Assembly (NCBI GenBank): GCA_002730485.1
Contig: PCAH01000181.1
Location: forward strand, 1-22,107
Direction of reading: 5' to 3'
Source of the DNA: Dehalococcoidia bacterium
Lineage (GTDB): Bacteria; Chloroflexota; Dehalococcoidia; UBA3495
DNA length: 22,107 nucleotides
Of the stretch, positions 1 to 8,288 are shown piece after piece (the stretch's first letter is position 1; every line of letters starts with the position of its first letter). Made by a program: the position numbers and the translations under genes. A model generated the notes under the pieces. The model saw nothing but the letters and a program-made list of their open reading frames with translations, was not told the origin of the DNA and made no database searches.

Positions 1-695
1 TAGCCGGTCTCCGGGTTGTCTTCTTGTATCTCCAGCATGGCTGTGGCTGCCTGGGGTCCGTAAACAGCCAACAGGGCTTCCCGGGGCAGGCCGTTACCAG
101 GACTGGTGAATGAGATGCGTCCATCAACCATCAACTGAAACCGAATACCAGGAAAGACCAGCGCGTAACGGCTAACCAACTCCTGGATGCGAGATGTCTC
201 AGCGGATGAAGACCGCAGGAATTTGCGGCGAGCCGGTAGGTTGCCAAACAGGTCTGAAACTTCGATGGAAGTGCCAGGTGGGCACCCCTGTGCTCCGGAA
301 GACTCCTGTTCTCCCCAAAGCAGATCCAGACGGTAACCTGCCGTGTTCAAAGGCTGTCTGGTGGTGATAACGGTACGGGAGACGGCGGCGATGCTGGGGA
401 GGGCCTCGCCGCGAAAGCCCAGTGTGGCGATGGCGTCCAACTGGTCCTGGCTATCGATCTTGCTGGTGGCGTGACGCTGGAACGCGGTGGCCACTTCTTC
501 GGCAGGAATGCCATGGCCGTCATCAATGACCTTGATCTGCTCCACACCGCCATCTTTAATCTCGACGGTGATCTGACTGGAGCCGGCATCGATGGAGTTT
601 TCGACCAGTTCTTTGACCACCGAGGCCGGACGCTCAACCACCTCACCGGCGGCGATCTTGGCGGCCAGGTCTGGCGGTAGGACTTTAATCGGCAT
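1..695 (-). CDS. mutL: DNA mismatch repair protein MutL, N-terminal part (cut by window edge)
   Basis: Translation from the ATG at 695 gives 231 codons of a GHL-type ATPase domain that continues past position 1 without a stop. MutL couples mismatch recognition by MutS to strand incision or helicase loading. Visible motifs: KELVENSIDAG (residues 28-38, with the catalytic Glu29 and Asn33 that coordinate Mg-ATP), DDGHGI (58-63), ATSKI (76-80), GFRGEALPSI (93-102, the ATP lid) and a later Gly-Thr in PPGTSIEV. The opening MPIKVLPPDLAAKIAAGEVV is the usual MutL N-terminus, so the start is secure. The C-terminal dimerisation/endonuclease domain is outside the window, so whether it has the metal-binding endonuclease motif cannot be judged. 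It lies downstream of mutS on the same strand, separated by two small genes. Confidence 0.95.
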   Translation of the reverse strand, partial: MPIKVLPPDLAAKIAAGEVVERPASVVKELVENSIDAGSSQITVEIKDGGVEQIKVIDDGHGIPAEEVATAFQRHATSKIDSQDQLDAIATLGFRGEALPSIAAVSRTVITTRQPLNTAGYRLDLLWGEQESSGAQGCPPGTSIEVSDLFGNLPARRKFLRSSSAETSRIQELVSRYALVFPGIRFQLMVDGRISFTSPGNGLPREALLAVYGPQAATAMLEIQEDNPETG

Positions 696-764
696 GGTGG
701 AAACCCGGCCCGCCGGAACGCGGGTCAGAAAGATCGGGGACAGGCTCTGGGATGCAAAAAGAAC

Positions 765-1202
765 CTAGAAGAGGGGGACGATGGTTCCCTTCTTGCGGTA
801 TTGCTTGTCTTCCGACGTTCCGGTGGCGGCGAAGTCGCATACGATGCGGTAGATGCGCTGCATCTCCTGGTCCACCGACCGCTTGAAGAAGTAGGGAGGG
901 ACCCAGACCCCGCCAAAGGCCGCGACCACTTCCGGATAGTCGTCGATCACGAAGTCGGGCTCGAAGGGCACACCCAACTCCTCCAGACGTTCGTGGAAGT
1001 GGTGAGTCGGCTTCTCGTAGACGCCGCTCACGTATTGGTTCAGTTCGAATTTGTTGACGACTTCCCAACGCTCACCCATCCCGGACCAGATATAGATCTT
1101 GTGGTTTTCGTCTAGTAATGCCTGGAAGGTTTCCTTGGTATCGGGCCTCAGGCTATTGTCCAACCCAAGGATGGTGTAGTCCACATCGAAAAAGATATTC
1201 AT
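765..1202 (-). CDS. Small HAD-superfamily hydrolase/phosphatase-like protein
   Basis: This 145-residue protein has the short HAD core. Motif I is FFDVDYT (Asp6 nucleophile, Asp8, Thr10), motif II Ser is in IWSG (Ser40), a candidate motif III Lys is in VYEKP (Lys64), and motif IV is VIDDYPE (Asp87-Asp88). There is no obvious cap domain, as in compact HAD phosphatases acting on large substrates or as nucleotidases; the substrate cannot be assigned. It sits between the ArsC/Spx-like gene and mutL, all leftward. The gap to mutL is 69 nt. The ATG at 1202 has no strong Shine-Dalgarno sequence; it is chosen because it immediately precedes the conserved motif I. A perfect TATAAT lies upstream on the same strand. 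Confidence 0.75.
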   Translation of the reverse strand: MNIFFDVDYTILGLDNSLRPDTKETFQALLDENHKIYIWSGMGERWEVVNKFELNQYVSGVYEKPTHHFHERLEELGVPFEPDFVIDDYPEVVAAFGGVWVPPYFFKRSVDQEMQRIYRIVCDFAATGTSEDKQYRKKGTIVPLF

Positions 1203-1284
1203 CGGCTGCTAACGGGCCCTTTTAGTCCATTTTACTTATAGTTTCGCTACCGCGGGTCAGGTCGTATCGCCATCACGGGCCCGG

Positions 1285-1313
1285 ATTATAGCCTAGACAT
1301 CCCGTAGATTCAT
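1285..1313 (-). promoter_or_regulatory. Candidate promoter for the HAD gene (and possibly mutL)
   Basis: On the minus strand a perfect TATAAT occupies 1290-1285, with ATGAAT (3 of 6 matches to TTGACA) 17 nt upstream at 1313-1308. It lies about 80 nt upstream of the HAD start, in the only gap before that gene. The -35 is poor, so this is tentative. Confidence 0.35.
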
Positions 1314-1325
1314 TGTTTCAGATAC

Positions 1326-1351
1326 ACCGGTTATGTCAAATTTTGACCGGT
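1326..1351. repeat. Compact inverted repeat flanked by two ACCGGT copies
   Basis: GTCAAA-T-TTTGAC (1335-1347) is a perfect 6-1-6 inverted repeat. The self-complementary hexamer ACCGGT overlaps or flanks it at 1326-1331 and 1346-1351, a 20-nt spacing. It sits just past the stop of the ArsC/Spx-like gene and upstream of the HAD promoter candidate. An operator is possible; there is no T-run for a terminator. Confidence 0.4.
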
Positions 1352-1354
1352 AAT

Positions 1355-1714
1355 CTACTTAGCCTCGGCGATCGCCGCTTCCATAGCAGCGCTACTGCCG
1401 CCGACCATCAATCTATCGCCGACTTTGAGCAACGGACGCCGCACCAACTTAGGTTCCTCAAGCATCAGTTTGACCATCTCGTCGTCGGAGAGTTCTTTAT
1501 CGGCCAGACCCAGTTTTTTTAGACTGGGGCTGCGGCGGGCAAAGATATTCTCCGTGCCAACCATGGCCGCCAGGTCTCTGATCTCATTTTCGCTGAAGGT
1601 TTCTTTGAAGAAATCCCGGTCGGTGACATCTAATCCGTTCTGCAAGAGCAACTCCCTTGCTTTGCGGCAAGTCGATCAACGGGGCCACCAATAGAATTCA
1701 ACGGTCTGGCTCAA
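1355..1714 (-). CDS. ArsC/Spx-family thioredoxin-fold protein, predicted selenoprotein (UGA = Sec13)
   Basis: The reading frame 1714-1355 encodes 119 residues if the in-frame TGA at 1678-1676 is read as selenocysteine. The frame opens with TTG at 1714, placed 5 nt after a perfect GGAGG. It gives MSQTVEFYWWPR-U-STCRKARELL, then an ArsC-family body ending in LMLEEPKLVRRPLL (about 83-96), the family's Arg-Pro signature. In ArsC/Spx proteins the UGA position is the catalytic Cys of N-P-x-C-S-x-x-R-K; here it becomes U-S-T-C, a Spx-like CxxC with Sec first. Homology is continuous on both sides of the UGA, with no other frame disruption. A SECIS-like hairpin follows (1642-1660). Likely a selenol-dependent reductase or redox regulator; the arsenate-reductase role itself is not shown. 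It lies between mutS and a HAD gene. Read conventionally it would be truncated to 98 residues from an internal TTG, losing the active site. Confidence 0.82.
1642..1660 (-). promoter_or_regulatory. Putative bacterial SECIS hairpin in the ArsC/Spx-like gene
   Basis: On the minus strand GCAAGGG (1660-1654) pairs with CTCTTGC reading 1648-1642, giving 7 bp including one G-U, closed by the loop AGUUG (1653-1649). Exactly 22 nt separate the UGA from the apical loop. A lower CCG/CGG stem (1667-1665 with 1637-1635) extends it across an internal loop. Bacterial SECIS elements are coding-region hairpins with a short apical loop carrying G in its first two positions, roughly 16-37 nt after UGA; this meets all of those. 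Confidence 0.7.
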
Positions 1715-1814
1715 TTGGGCCTCCAATGTGGCTGTGGATGATTGGAATATCAGGCCTGATTCCAAAATCACCGAGTCATCTTATACCGAGATCACTCTTA
1801 TGAAAAGTGTCTTT

Positions 1815-4412
1815 TCAGCCGCCTTCCGACGCCTCTTTTTGCAGTTCATAAAGCTTATTTATCGCCTGGAGCGGCGTGAGGTTTGGGATATCCAACTCGT
1901 TGAGCAATCCCTGCAATCTACCGCCGTCGTTGAACAGGGCTATCTGCTGTGCTGGTTCACCCATCAATCGTCCTGCAGGGCGTTTCTTGGAACCGCCATT
2001 CTGGTCGCTCTCGGCTTCTAGAGCCGCAAGCACTTCCCAGGCACGACTGATCACACCCTGGGGCAGCCCCGCCAACTGCGCCACGTGGACACCGTAGCTC
2101 TTATCGGCGCCACCCGGCACTATCTTGTGAAGAAACACCACACTGTTACCTTCTTCGGTGACCGCCACACTGCAGTTCCGAACTCCAGGTAGATTGGCTG
2201 AAAGCTGGGTCAGTTCATGGTAGTGGGTGGCAAACAACGTCTTACAGCCGAGCCGAGGGTCGTTGTGGATATGCTCGATCACCGAACGCGCGATGGCCAG
2301 CCCGTCGTAAGTGCTGGTGCCGCGGCCGATTTCATCAAGGATCACCAGAGAACGTGGCGTGGCTTGATTCAATATCGCAGCGGTCTCGACCATCTCCACC
2401 ATGAAAGTCGACTGGCCAGTAGCCAGGTCGTCTTGCAGCCCAACTCTGGTAAATATCCGGTCAACCAGACCGATCTTGGCCTCAGATGCAGGCACAAAAC
2501 AACCGACCTGAGCCATCAATGTGATGATCGCCACCTGGCGTATGTAGGTGGATTTGCCGGCCATGTTGGGTCCGGTCAGCACCATCACCCGGGTCTCGTC
2601 GTTGGAAAGGTCCACATCGTTCGGCACGTAAGCCCCAACGTCTAAGACCCGCTCCACCACTGGGTGACGGCCATTCACGACATGGATGGCGTTTCCCTGA
2701 TCCAGTTTGGGTCTGATATACCCGTTCTCCACCGCCGTGTCGGCCAGACTCGAAAACACATCCATCCGTGCAATACCGGAGGCGATGCGGCCGATGGCGC
2801 CTGCTGATTCGGCCAGTTGGACGCAGACCCGGTGATAGACTGCTTTCTCTGCTTCCTCCAGGCGTTCCCTGGCGTTCAGCACCAGGGATTCGTACTCTTT
2901 CAACTCGGGAACTATGTACCGCTCGGCATTGGTCAGCGTCTGGCGGCGTATGTAGTCGTCAGGCACCTTATCGATATTGACCTTGCTGACCTCGATGTAA
3001 TAGCCGAAGACTTGGTTGTAACCAACTTTCAAGCCCTTGATGTCCGTCCGGTCCCGCTCCCGTTGTTCCAGTCCGGCGATGAACTGGCGGGCGTTGGTGG
3101 AGGCATTTTTGAGGTCATCCATCTCCGGAGCAAACCCTGGTTTGATGACGTTGCCGTCGCCAACCGCTCCTACCGGGTCTGGGTCGATGGATTCTTCGAT
3201 CAACGAGCAGACTTCAGGCATGGGCAGCAGTTGGGCCTGCAGCCAGTCCAGATTCGGAGAGTCCAGCAGTTCCCGCAGGCTGGGCACCGAAGCCAGACCG
3301 TCTTTCAACGCGATTAGTTCCCGGGGATTGACAGTGCCGGAGACTATCCTGCCCACGATGCGTTCTAGGTCAGACACCTTGTTCAGCGCCGAGATGGCAT
3401 TCGCCCGTTTGAGTCCGTCCAAGTAGAAATGATCGACGGCGTCCAGACGTTGTTCCAATTCCGCCAGGTTGAGCAGCGGTTGTCCCAACCATTGGCGCAG
3501 CAACCGGCCACCCATGGGTGTCTTGGTTCGGTCTAGGGCGGTCAAAAGCGACAGCTCTTTACTGTCGTTTCTGCCTGCGGAGAAGAGTTCCAGGTTCCGG
3601 CGGGTCTGGGAGTCCAGGGCCATGTAGCTGCCGGTGGCGTAGATGGACAGGTTTCCCAATTGGAGTTTGGCCGCTTTTTGCGTCCTGGCCAGGTAATCGA
3701 CGATGGCCCCAGCGGCTGAGATGGCCAAGTCCATCCCCTCGCAGCCAAAGGACTCCAGAGTAAGGATTCCGAAATGGGACAACAGCGCCTGTCGGGCTTC
3801 TTCCGGATGGAACGACCTCGACTCCACAGGTGTCAGTTCGTAACGCAGGGCTGATCCATTATTGGCGGCATCGGTCCAAGGCGGTAGACCATCCAAGTTG
3901 GAGACTAGCACCTCCGCAGCTTCGATGCGTTCCAGTTCCAGTGGTAATTCGGGGAGGGATAATTCGGTTGCTGAAAACTCGCCGGTGGAGATGTCCACGT
4001 AGGCCAGACCGACGCGCTCTCCCGACTCTGAGACTGCGGCCAGGTAGTTATTGGTCTTGTGGTCCAGGAGGGCTGAATCCAGCACGGTGCCGGGGGTGAC
4101 GATGCGCACCACGTCCCGGTCGACCAGACCTTTGGAGGTCGCGGGGTCGGAGGTCTGTTCGCAGATGGCTACCTTATGGCCCTTCTTGATCAGCCTGGCA
4201 AGGTAGGAATCCAGGGAGTGAGCAGGGACGCCGGCCAGGGGTACTTTCAGGCCTTTGCCCATACTGCGGGAGGTGAGGGTGATCTCAAGTTCCTTGGCGA
4301 AGAGCACAGCGTCATCATCAAAGGTTTCATAGAAGTCACCCATCCGGAACATCAGTATCGCGTCCGGATGAGCGCCTTTGATCCTGAGATATTGGCTGCG
4401 AATCGGTGTCAC
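1815..4412 (-). CDS. mutS: DNA mismatch repair protein MutS
   Basis: An 865-residue MutS of full usual length. It recognises mispairs and small loops, then recruits MutL with ATP. Mismatch-sensing GDFYE (residues 25-29, with the Phe-x-Glu wedge) is in domain I. The ATPase domain carries the Walker A GPNMAGKST (613-621), the ABC signature region STFMVEM (668-674), Walker B ILDEIGRGTS (691-700) and the switch His in TLFATHYHEL (725-734). The start is GTG at 4412, directly before TPIRSQYLRIKGAHPDAILMF, the expected MutS N-terminus; no strong Shine-Dalgarno is visible. It lies 132 nt downstream of the FNR-like gene and 100 nt upstream of the ArsC/Spx-like selenoprotein. No promoter in the 132-nt gap stands out. 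Confidence 0.97.
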   Translation of the reverse strand: MTPIRSQYLRIKGAHPDAILMFRMGDFYETFDDDAVLFAKELEITLTSRSMGKGLKVPLAGVPAHSLDSYLARLIKKGHKVAICEQTSDPATSKGLVDRDVVRIVTPGTVLDSALLDHKTNNYLAAVSESGERVGLAYVDISTGEFSATELSLPELPLELERIEAAEVLVSNLDGLPPWTDAANNGSALRYELTPVESRSFHPEEARQALLSHFGILTLESFGCEGMDLAISAAGAIVDYLARTQKAAKLQLGNLSIYATGSYMALDSQTRRNLELFSAGRNDSKELSLLTALDRTKTPMGGRLLRQWLGQPLLNLAELEQRLDAVDHFYLDGLKRANAISALNKVSDLERIVGRIVSGTVNPRELIALKDGLASVPSLRELLDSPNLDWLQAQLLPMPEVCSLIEESIDPDPVGAVGDGNVIKPGFAPEMDDLKNASTNARQFIAGLEQRERDRTDIKGLKVGYNQVFGYYIEVSKVNIDKVPDDYIRRQTLTNAERYIVPELKEYESLVLNARERLEEAEKAVYHRVCVQLAESAGAIGRIASGIARMDVFSSLADTAVENGYIRPKLDQGNAIHVVNGRHPVVERVLDVGAYVPNDVDLSNDETRVMVLTGPNMAGKSTYIRQVAIITLMAQVGCFVPASEAKIGLVDRIFTRVGLQDDLATGQSTFMVEMVETAAILNQATPRSLVILDEIGRGTSTYDGLAIARSVIEHIHNDPRLGCKTLFATHYHELTQLSANLPGVRNCSVAVTEEGNSVVFLHKIVPGGADKSYGVHVAQLAGLPQGVISRAWEVLAALEAESDQNGGSKKRPAGRLMGEPAQQIALFNDGGRLQGLLNELDIPNLTPLQAINKLYELQKEASEGG

Positions 4413-4544
4413 TACCCAACCCTTCCCAACAGATTACAACGGGTCGCTTACACCGGCCATTCTACTACCAATTTCGGTTCTTGGGAGCCCTCTTTGGTCA
4501 ACGAATATTATCCGTCGCCAAAAGAGGTGAAAACTATTTAATTC

Positions 4545-5318
4545 CTACGGAGCCCAGAATCGCTCTTCAATGAAGTCCCAACCCTGTCTCGGCAGCTTCT
4601 CTTTCATATCTTCGATCATCCCCGGGTGACCACAGGCATAGACCTTGGTGTCGTCCTTGGGCAGGTTGAACTTGGCGAGGTACTCTTCGGCGATGTTGTT
4701 TACCCGTCCGGTAACGCCTTTCCACTCGGCATTTTCAGCCTCGTTGGGGCGGCTGATGGTGGGCACGAACTTCACAACGTCCGGGTATTTCTCCGCCAGT
4801 CCCTCGAGTTCTTCATTGTAGGTCATCTCACTCACGTAGCTGGCACCGTACATGATGTAGAAGACCTGCTTCTCTTGCTCGACTCCATTCCCCAGGTCAT
4901 GGAGATATTGGCGCGCCATGCTGATGGAAGGGGCAACGCCGGTCACTGTGGAGATCATGAAGTGATGGTGGGCTTTCTTGTCCTGAACGAAGATGCCTTT
5001 GGCCCGAGGCCGGACCGACATCTTTTCTCCGATCTTAAGAGCGAACATCTTGGGGGTCAGTTGGCCTTCGGGCACCAACTCTACAAAGATCTCCAGATAC
5101 TTCTCGTAGGGCGCTGAAACGATTGAATAGGCCCGTTCTATCTTGCCAAGTCCCAGGGTGCAATACTGGCCGGGTTTGAAGTCGAACTTCTCCGAGACCT
5201 CCAACTTGATGACCATCAGGTCTTCGCAATCCTGTCGACGTTCCATCAATGTCGCCGTGGGAAACGCCGGATTGGGTGTTAGGTCTGGAGCGTCGGACTC
5301 TCTGGATGCCTCTACCAT
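4545..5318 (-). CDS. Ferredoxin/flavodoxin-NADP(+) reductase-like flavoprotein
   Basis: A 257-residue FAD/NAD(P)-binding protein of the ferredoxin-NADP reductase superfamily, bacterial Fpr-like. FAD-binding RAYSIVSAP is at residues 62-70 (the RxYS motif), preceded by KPGQYCTLG. The nucleotide-domain phosphate loop is TGVAPSISM (126-134). YACGHPGMIEDMKE lies near residue 222, and the protein ends in EERFWAP, the aromatic C-terminal tail typical of subclass Fpr enzymes. The start is set to the ATG at 5318 because AAGGAG lies 6 nt before it; an ATG 33 nt further upstream lacks one. The gene follows the NuoG-like gene by 86 nt on the same strand, so it may exchange electrons between NAD(P)H, ferredoxin and that module. 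The natural electron partner is not shown. Confidence 0.85.
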   Translation of the reverse strand: MVEASRESDAPDLTPNPAFPTATLMERRQDCEDLMVIKLEVSEKFDFKPGQYCTLGLGKIERAYSIVSAPYEKYLEIFVELVPEGQLTPKMFALKIGEKMSVRPRAKGIFVQDKKAHHHFMISTVTGVAPSISMARQYLHDLGNGVEQEKQVFYIMYGASYVSEMTYNEELEGLAEKYPDVVKFVPTISRPNEAENAEWKGVTGRVNNIAEEYLAKFNLPKDDTKVYACGHPGMIEDMKEKLPRQGWDFIEERFWAP

Positions 5319-5374
5319 TGGTACTCCTTGGTGACTTTGGTCCCTTGTCACTACTTGTTGAAAATCGACCTGTT

Positions 5375-5406
5375 AGTCAATTTTCAGAGATTTATCGAAA
5401 TTGACT
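5375..5406. repeat. Inverted repeat overlapping the end of the NuoG-like gene
   Basis: AGTCAATTT (5375-5383) and AAATTGACT (5398-5406) form a perfect 9-bp stem with a 14-nt loop. It overlaps the NuoG-like stop codon (5405-5407) and lies in the gap before the FNR-like gene. There is no T-run after it in the minus direction, so it may be an mRNA-processing or stability hairpin or a weak operon punctuation. Confidence 0.45.
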
Positions 5407-8227
5407 AATCGATCTTATTAACCCGGGCCCTGCGGATATCAAGCCCCGGGACTTTGGTTGCCGGCTCCATTTCTTCGGAACTCTGGAGGTCCACCGCCAA
5501 CTGGCCAAAGAGCGAGGTTGAGGCGACGACACCCACCGGAACTGCTTCATTGATGTGGGCCAGACCGGAGAGCCGTCCGATGGACATCTCAACGACCACC
5601 TTGCCTCCGTCTTCTATGGACATTGCGGAGGCGTCTGCAGGGTTCAATTCGACCAATTCGTCCCGTTGGATCGTGTTGGCCCTGCCTTTGACGATGTTGA
5701 TATCCCGCTCCTGCTGGAGCAGGACACGGCCTGGAACGAACCAGAGCGGGAAGTCTGTGCCCGATCCATCTTCAGCCGAAACGAAAGCTGGCGTGATGGG
5801 TTCCGCCCTCTGGAGTTTGAATCCGTCTTCAAACAGTATCGATGTCCCGTTACCGTCTTTATCTACCGGCCACTGAAGTCCCCGGTCTTCCCGGCTGGCG
5901 TACAGCATCTGGGTCGGCTGGGGGCTTTTTAAGTCGGTCTTGAAGACCAGACCGCCCTGGTTGGCCAGGCTACGGTAGGAGACGTTAGCATAGACCGGAG
6001 CCACCCGGGCTATCTCATCCATTATCTCAGAGGGTGAGCCCAGTAAAAAGCCGGGGGCGCCCATCTTGTGGGCTACGTCGCAGATAACCTGTCTCTCTGA
6101 CCTGGCACCGCCCTCGGGAAGTTCGCGACCCGGAGTCAGGCGTTGTATCCGGCGTTCCAGGTTGGTGAATGTGCCGTTCTTCTCGGCGAAGGTCGCCCGA
6201 GGCAGAACGACATCTGCGCGTTGGGCAGTTGCGCTCAAGAAAGAGTCGCAGACCACCAGAAATTCAAGTTTGTCCAGGGCGGCCAGACCATCACCCAATT
6301 TTCCGTTGCTGAAATTAGGGCTGCCTCCGATCAAGAACAGCGACTTGACTACGCCCGCCGTGGCCGCTTCTACGATCTTGGCTAGGCCGAGACCCGGCGT
6401 CTCGGGTATCGTCGTGTCCCAGAGCGCCTCAATGGCCTCTCGGTCCTCGGCGTTGGAGACCCGGCGGTATCCGGGCAGGCGGTCAGGGACGCAGCCGACG
6501 TCCCAAGCTCCCTGTTCATTGGCCCCTTGGCGCATCGGGTAGATTCCCGCGCCTGGCTTCCCCATATTCCCGGTGATCAAAGCCAGATTGACCAGGGACA
6601 GGACACAGTCTCTGGACTGGGATTGTTGGATGTTATCCAGGGCATAGACCAGCGCGCTCGCGTCTGCTTCACCGTAGAGTCTCGCAGCAAGCGTGATGTC
6701 GGCGATGCTCACCTGGGTGATCTTGGATATCTCAGCCAGGTCCAAGGCGCTAAGGGCGTATATCAGAGTGGCCGGACTCTCACAGTTCTCGGCCAACCAA
6801 TCGTCCTTCTGGAACCCCTGTTCAACCACCGACTTCAATAGACCGCCCAATAGCAGTTGTTCGGTACCGGGAGCTGGTCTCAGCCACACGTGGGCATAAC
6901 GGGTCAGCTCCACTTCCCTCGAATCGATGACCACGAGTTTGGTGTTCTTTCGTGCCGCCCGTTTGATGGGCACGCCCACCACGTTGTGTTCCTCAGTAAC
7001 GTTGCTATTGAAGACTAGGATGCAGCCCGACTGTTCCAAGTCCCAGATGGGGTTTGTCGCGCCGGTGTAACCCAGGGATTGTTCCAGGGCTGGGGTCAGG
7101 TCTGGTTGGGTGTTCGACGTCTGGTCCACGTTATTGGACTTCATTGCGGTCCTGGCAAACTTCTGGGCCAGATAGTGTTCTTCGTTGGTGCTGTTGGGCG
7201 AAGTCAAAAAGGCGAAGGACTCGCCCGAATAATCGGCGAGTTTGGCCGCGACCACGTCCAATGCTTCGTCCCAGGTAGCTTCGACCAGTTGGCCATCACG
7301 GCGGACCATTGGTGTCTGCAGCCGGCTTTTGTCGTTGACGAATTGCAGGCCAAATTTGCCCTTGAAGCAGGCCTGTCCGTGATTGGCCGGAGAATTTATT
7401 TCTGGCACAGCCCGAATCAATACACCGGCGCCGTCGTATTCCACATTCATCTGGCAGCCCACCGGACAGAGGGGGCAGACGGTCCTTTCCACCTTGCGGG
7501 GCTTGTCCCATTTGTGGTCGCGTTCGACCAATGCGCCCACGGGGCAGACATCGATACACGCGCCACAGAACTCACAGCCAGATTCCAATAATGAGGTGCC
7601 AAAGGACGTGCCGACCAGGGCTTGTCCGCTTCGTTCTACCAAACCGATGGCATCGTCACCGCGGAGTTCCTCACAGGCGCGGACACAGCGGGCGCAGACT
7701 ATGCACAGGTTGTAGTCGCGGTCATAAAAGGGGTCGGCCACTTCCAGGGGAATCTGGCGGTACTTGTAGTTCAGCGGCGATTCCAGGTTCATCCCCAGGT
7801 AACGGACGGTATCCTTAAGCTCGCAGCGTTCATTCTTGGGACAGGTGACACAGCGGTCATTGACCGACACGTGGCGCAGGCAGACGTTGGTGGGGCCGCA
7901 GATGTCGACACGGTGACAGGTGAGGCAGCCGTTGGGATGCTCGGCTATGAGCATCTCCATAACCGACTTGCGTAGGTCTTTGACCTCGCCGGATTCCGTC
8001 TGGACCTTCATCCCGTCGGCGACGGGCAGAGTGCAGGCGGCGGGGAAGCCTCGTTGTCCTTCCACGCTGACAACACACATGCGGCAAGCGCCGTAGGATT
8101 TCATGCCTGGGTGATAGCACAGGTAGGGAACGTAGACCCCGGCGTCGATGGCCGCTTCCAGGACCATTTTTCCAGGAGTGGTTTTGACCTCTTGGCCATC
8201 AAATGTGATTGTGATTTCGTCGGCCAT
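5405..8227 (-). CDS. NuoG/formate-dehydrogenase-alpha-like iron-sulfur protein with molybdopterin-type domain lacking the Cys/Sec ligand
   Basis: A 940-residue iron-sulfur protein. An N-terminal [2Fe-2S] ferredoxin domain has Cys37, 48, 51 and 65. A NuoG-type His/Cys cluster site has His97, Cys101, 104 and 110, followed by an additional CVTCPKNERC (126-135). Two [4Fe-4S] sites follow (Cys175/178/181/185 and 218/221/224/228). The molybdopterin-type domain has its own cluster (Cys251/254/258/287) and extends to the C-terminus. At the place where formate dehydrogenases have the Mo/W ligand (Cys or Sec in a V-D-H-C-A-R-x-C/U-H pattern) this protein reads NNVDQTSNTQPD, with neither Cys nor Sec. 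Formate oxidation is therefore unlikely; NuoG-like electron transfer is more probable. A GAGG precedes the ATG at 8227. It follows the NuoF-like gene by 61 nt in one operon. Confidence 0.88.
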   Translation of the reverse strand: MADEITITFDGQEVKTTPGKMVLEAAIDAGVYVPYLCYHPGMKSYGACRMCVVSVEGQRGFPAACTLPVADGMKVQTESGEVKDLRKSVMEMLIAEHPNGCLTCHRVDICGPTNVCLRHVSVNDRCVTCPKNERCELKDTVRYLGMNLESPLNYKYRQIPLEVADPFYDRDYNLCIVCARCVRACEELRGDDAIGLVERSGQALVGTSFGTSLLESGCEFCGACIDVCPVGALVERDHKWDKPRKVERTVCPLCPVGCQMNVEYDGAGVLIRAVPEINSPANHGQACFKGKFGLQFVNDKSRLQTPMVRRDGQLVEATWDEALDVVAAKLADYSGESFAFLTSPNSTNEEHYLAQKFARTAMKSNNVDQTSNTQPDLTPALEQSLGYTGATNPIWDLEQSGCILVFNSNVTEEHNVVGVPIKRAARKNTKLVVIDSREVELTRYAHVWLRPAPGTEQLLLGGLLKSVVEQGFQKDDWLAENCESPATLIYALSALDLAEISKITQVSIADITLAARLYGEADASALVYALDNIQQSQSRDCVLSLVNLALITGNMGKPGAGIYPMRQGANEQGAWDVGCVPDRLPGYRRVSNAEDREAIEALWDTTIPETPGLGLAKIVEAATAGVVKSLFLIGGSPNFSNGKLGDGLAALDKLEFLVVCDSFLSATAQRADVVLPRATFAEKNGTFTNLERRIQRLTPGRELPEGGARSERQVICDVAHKMGAPGFLLGSPSEIMDEIARVAPVYANVSYRSLANQGGLVFKTDLKSPQPTQMLYASREDRGLQWPVDKDGNGTSILFEDGFKLQRAEPITPAFVSAEDGSGTDFPLWFVPGRVLLQQERDINIVKGRANTIQRDELVELNPADASAMSIEDGGKVVVEMSIGRLSGLAHINEAVPVGVVASTSLFGQLAVDLQSSEEMEPATKVPGLDIRRARVNKID

Positions 8228-8288
8228 TCGGCAGCCTCAATATCCAGCCAACCCCGGTCTTTCCAGGGGTGGTCAAAATCAGATTAGG

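Noticed and set aside
1355..1714. ArsC/Spx-like gene as an ordinary pseudogene with a premature stop
   Set aside because: There is only one stop, it falls exactly on the catalytic Cys codon, the frame is otherwise intact and a fitting SECIS hairpin follows. Random decay would not place it there.
2817..3317. 166-codon plus-strand open frame inside mutS
   Set aside because: Shadow of a full-length, motif-complete MutS on the other strand.
5405..8227. Functional formate dehydrogenase alpha subunit
   Set aside because: The Cys/Sec ligand and the flanking His-Cys pattern are replaced by Thr, Ser, Asn and Gln, so the Mo/W active site is not supported.
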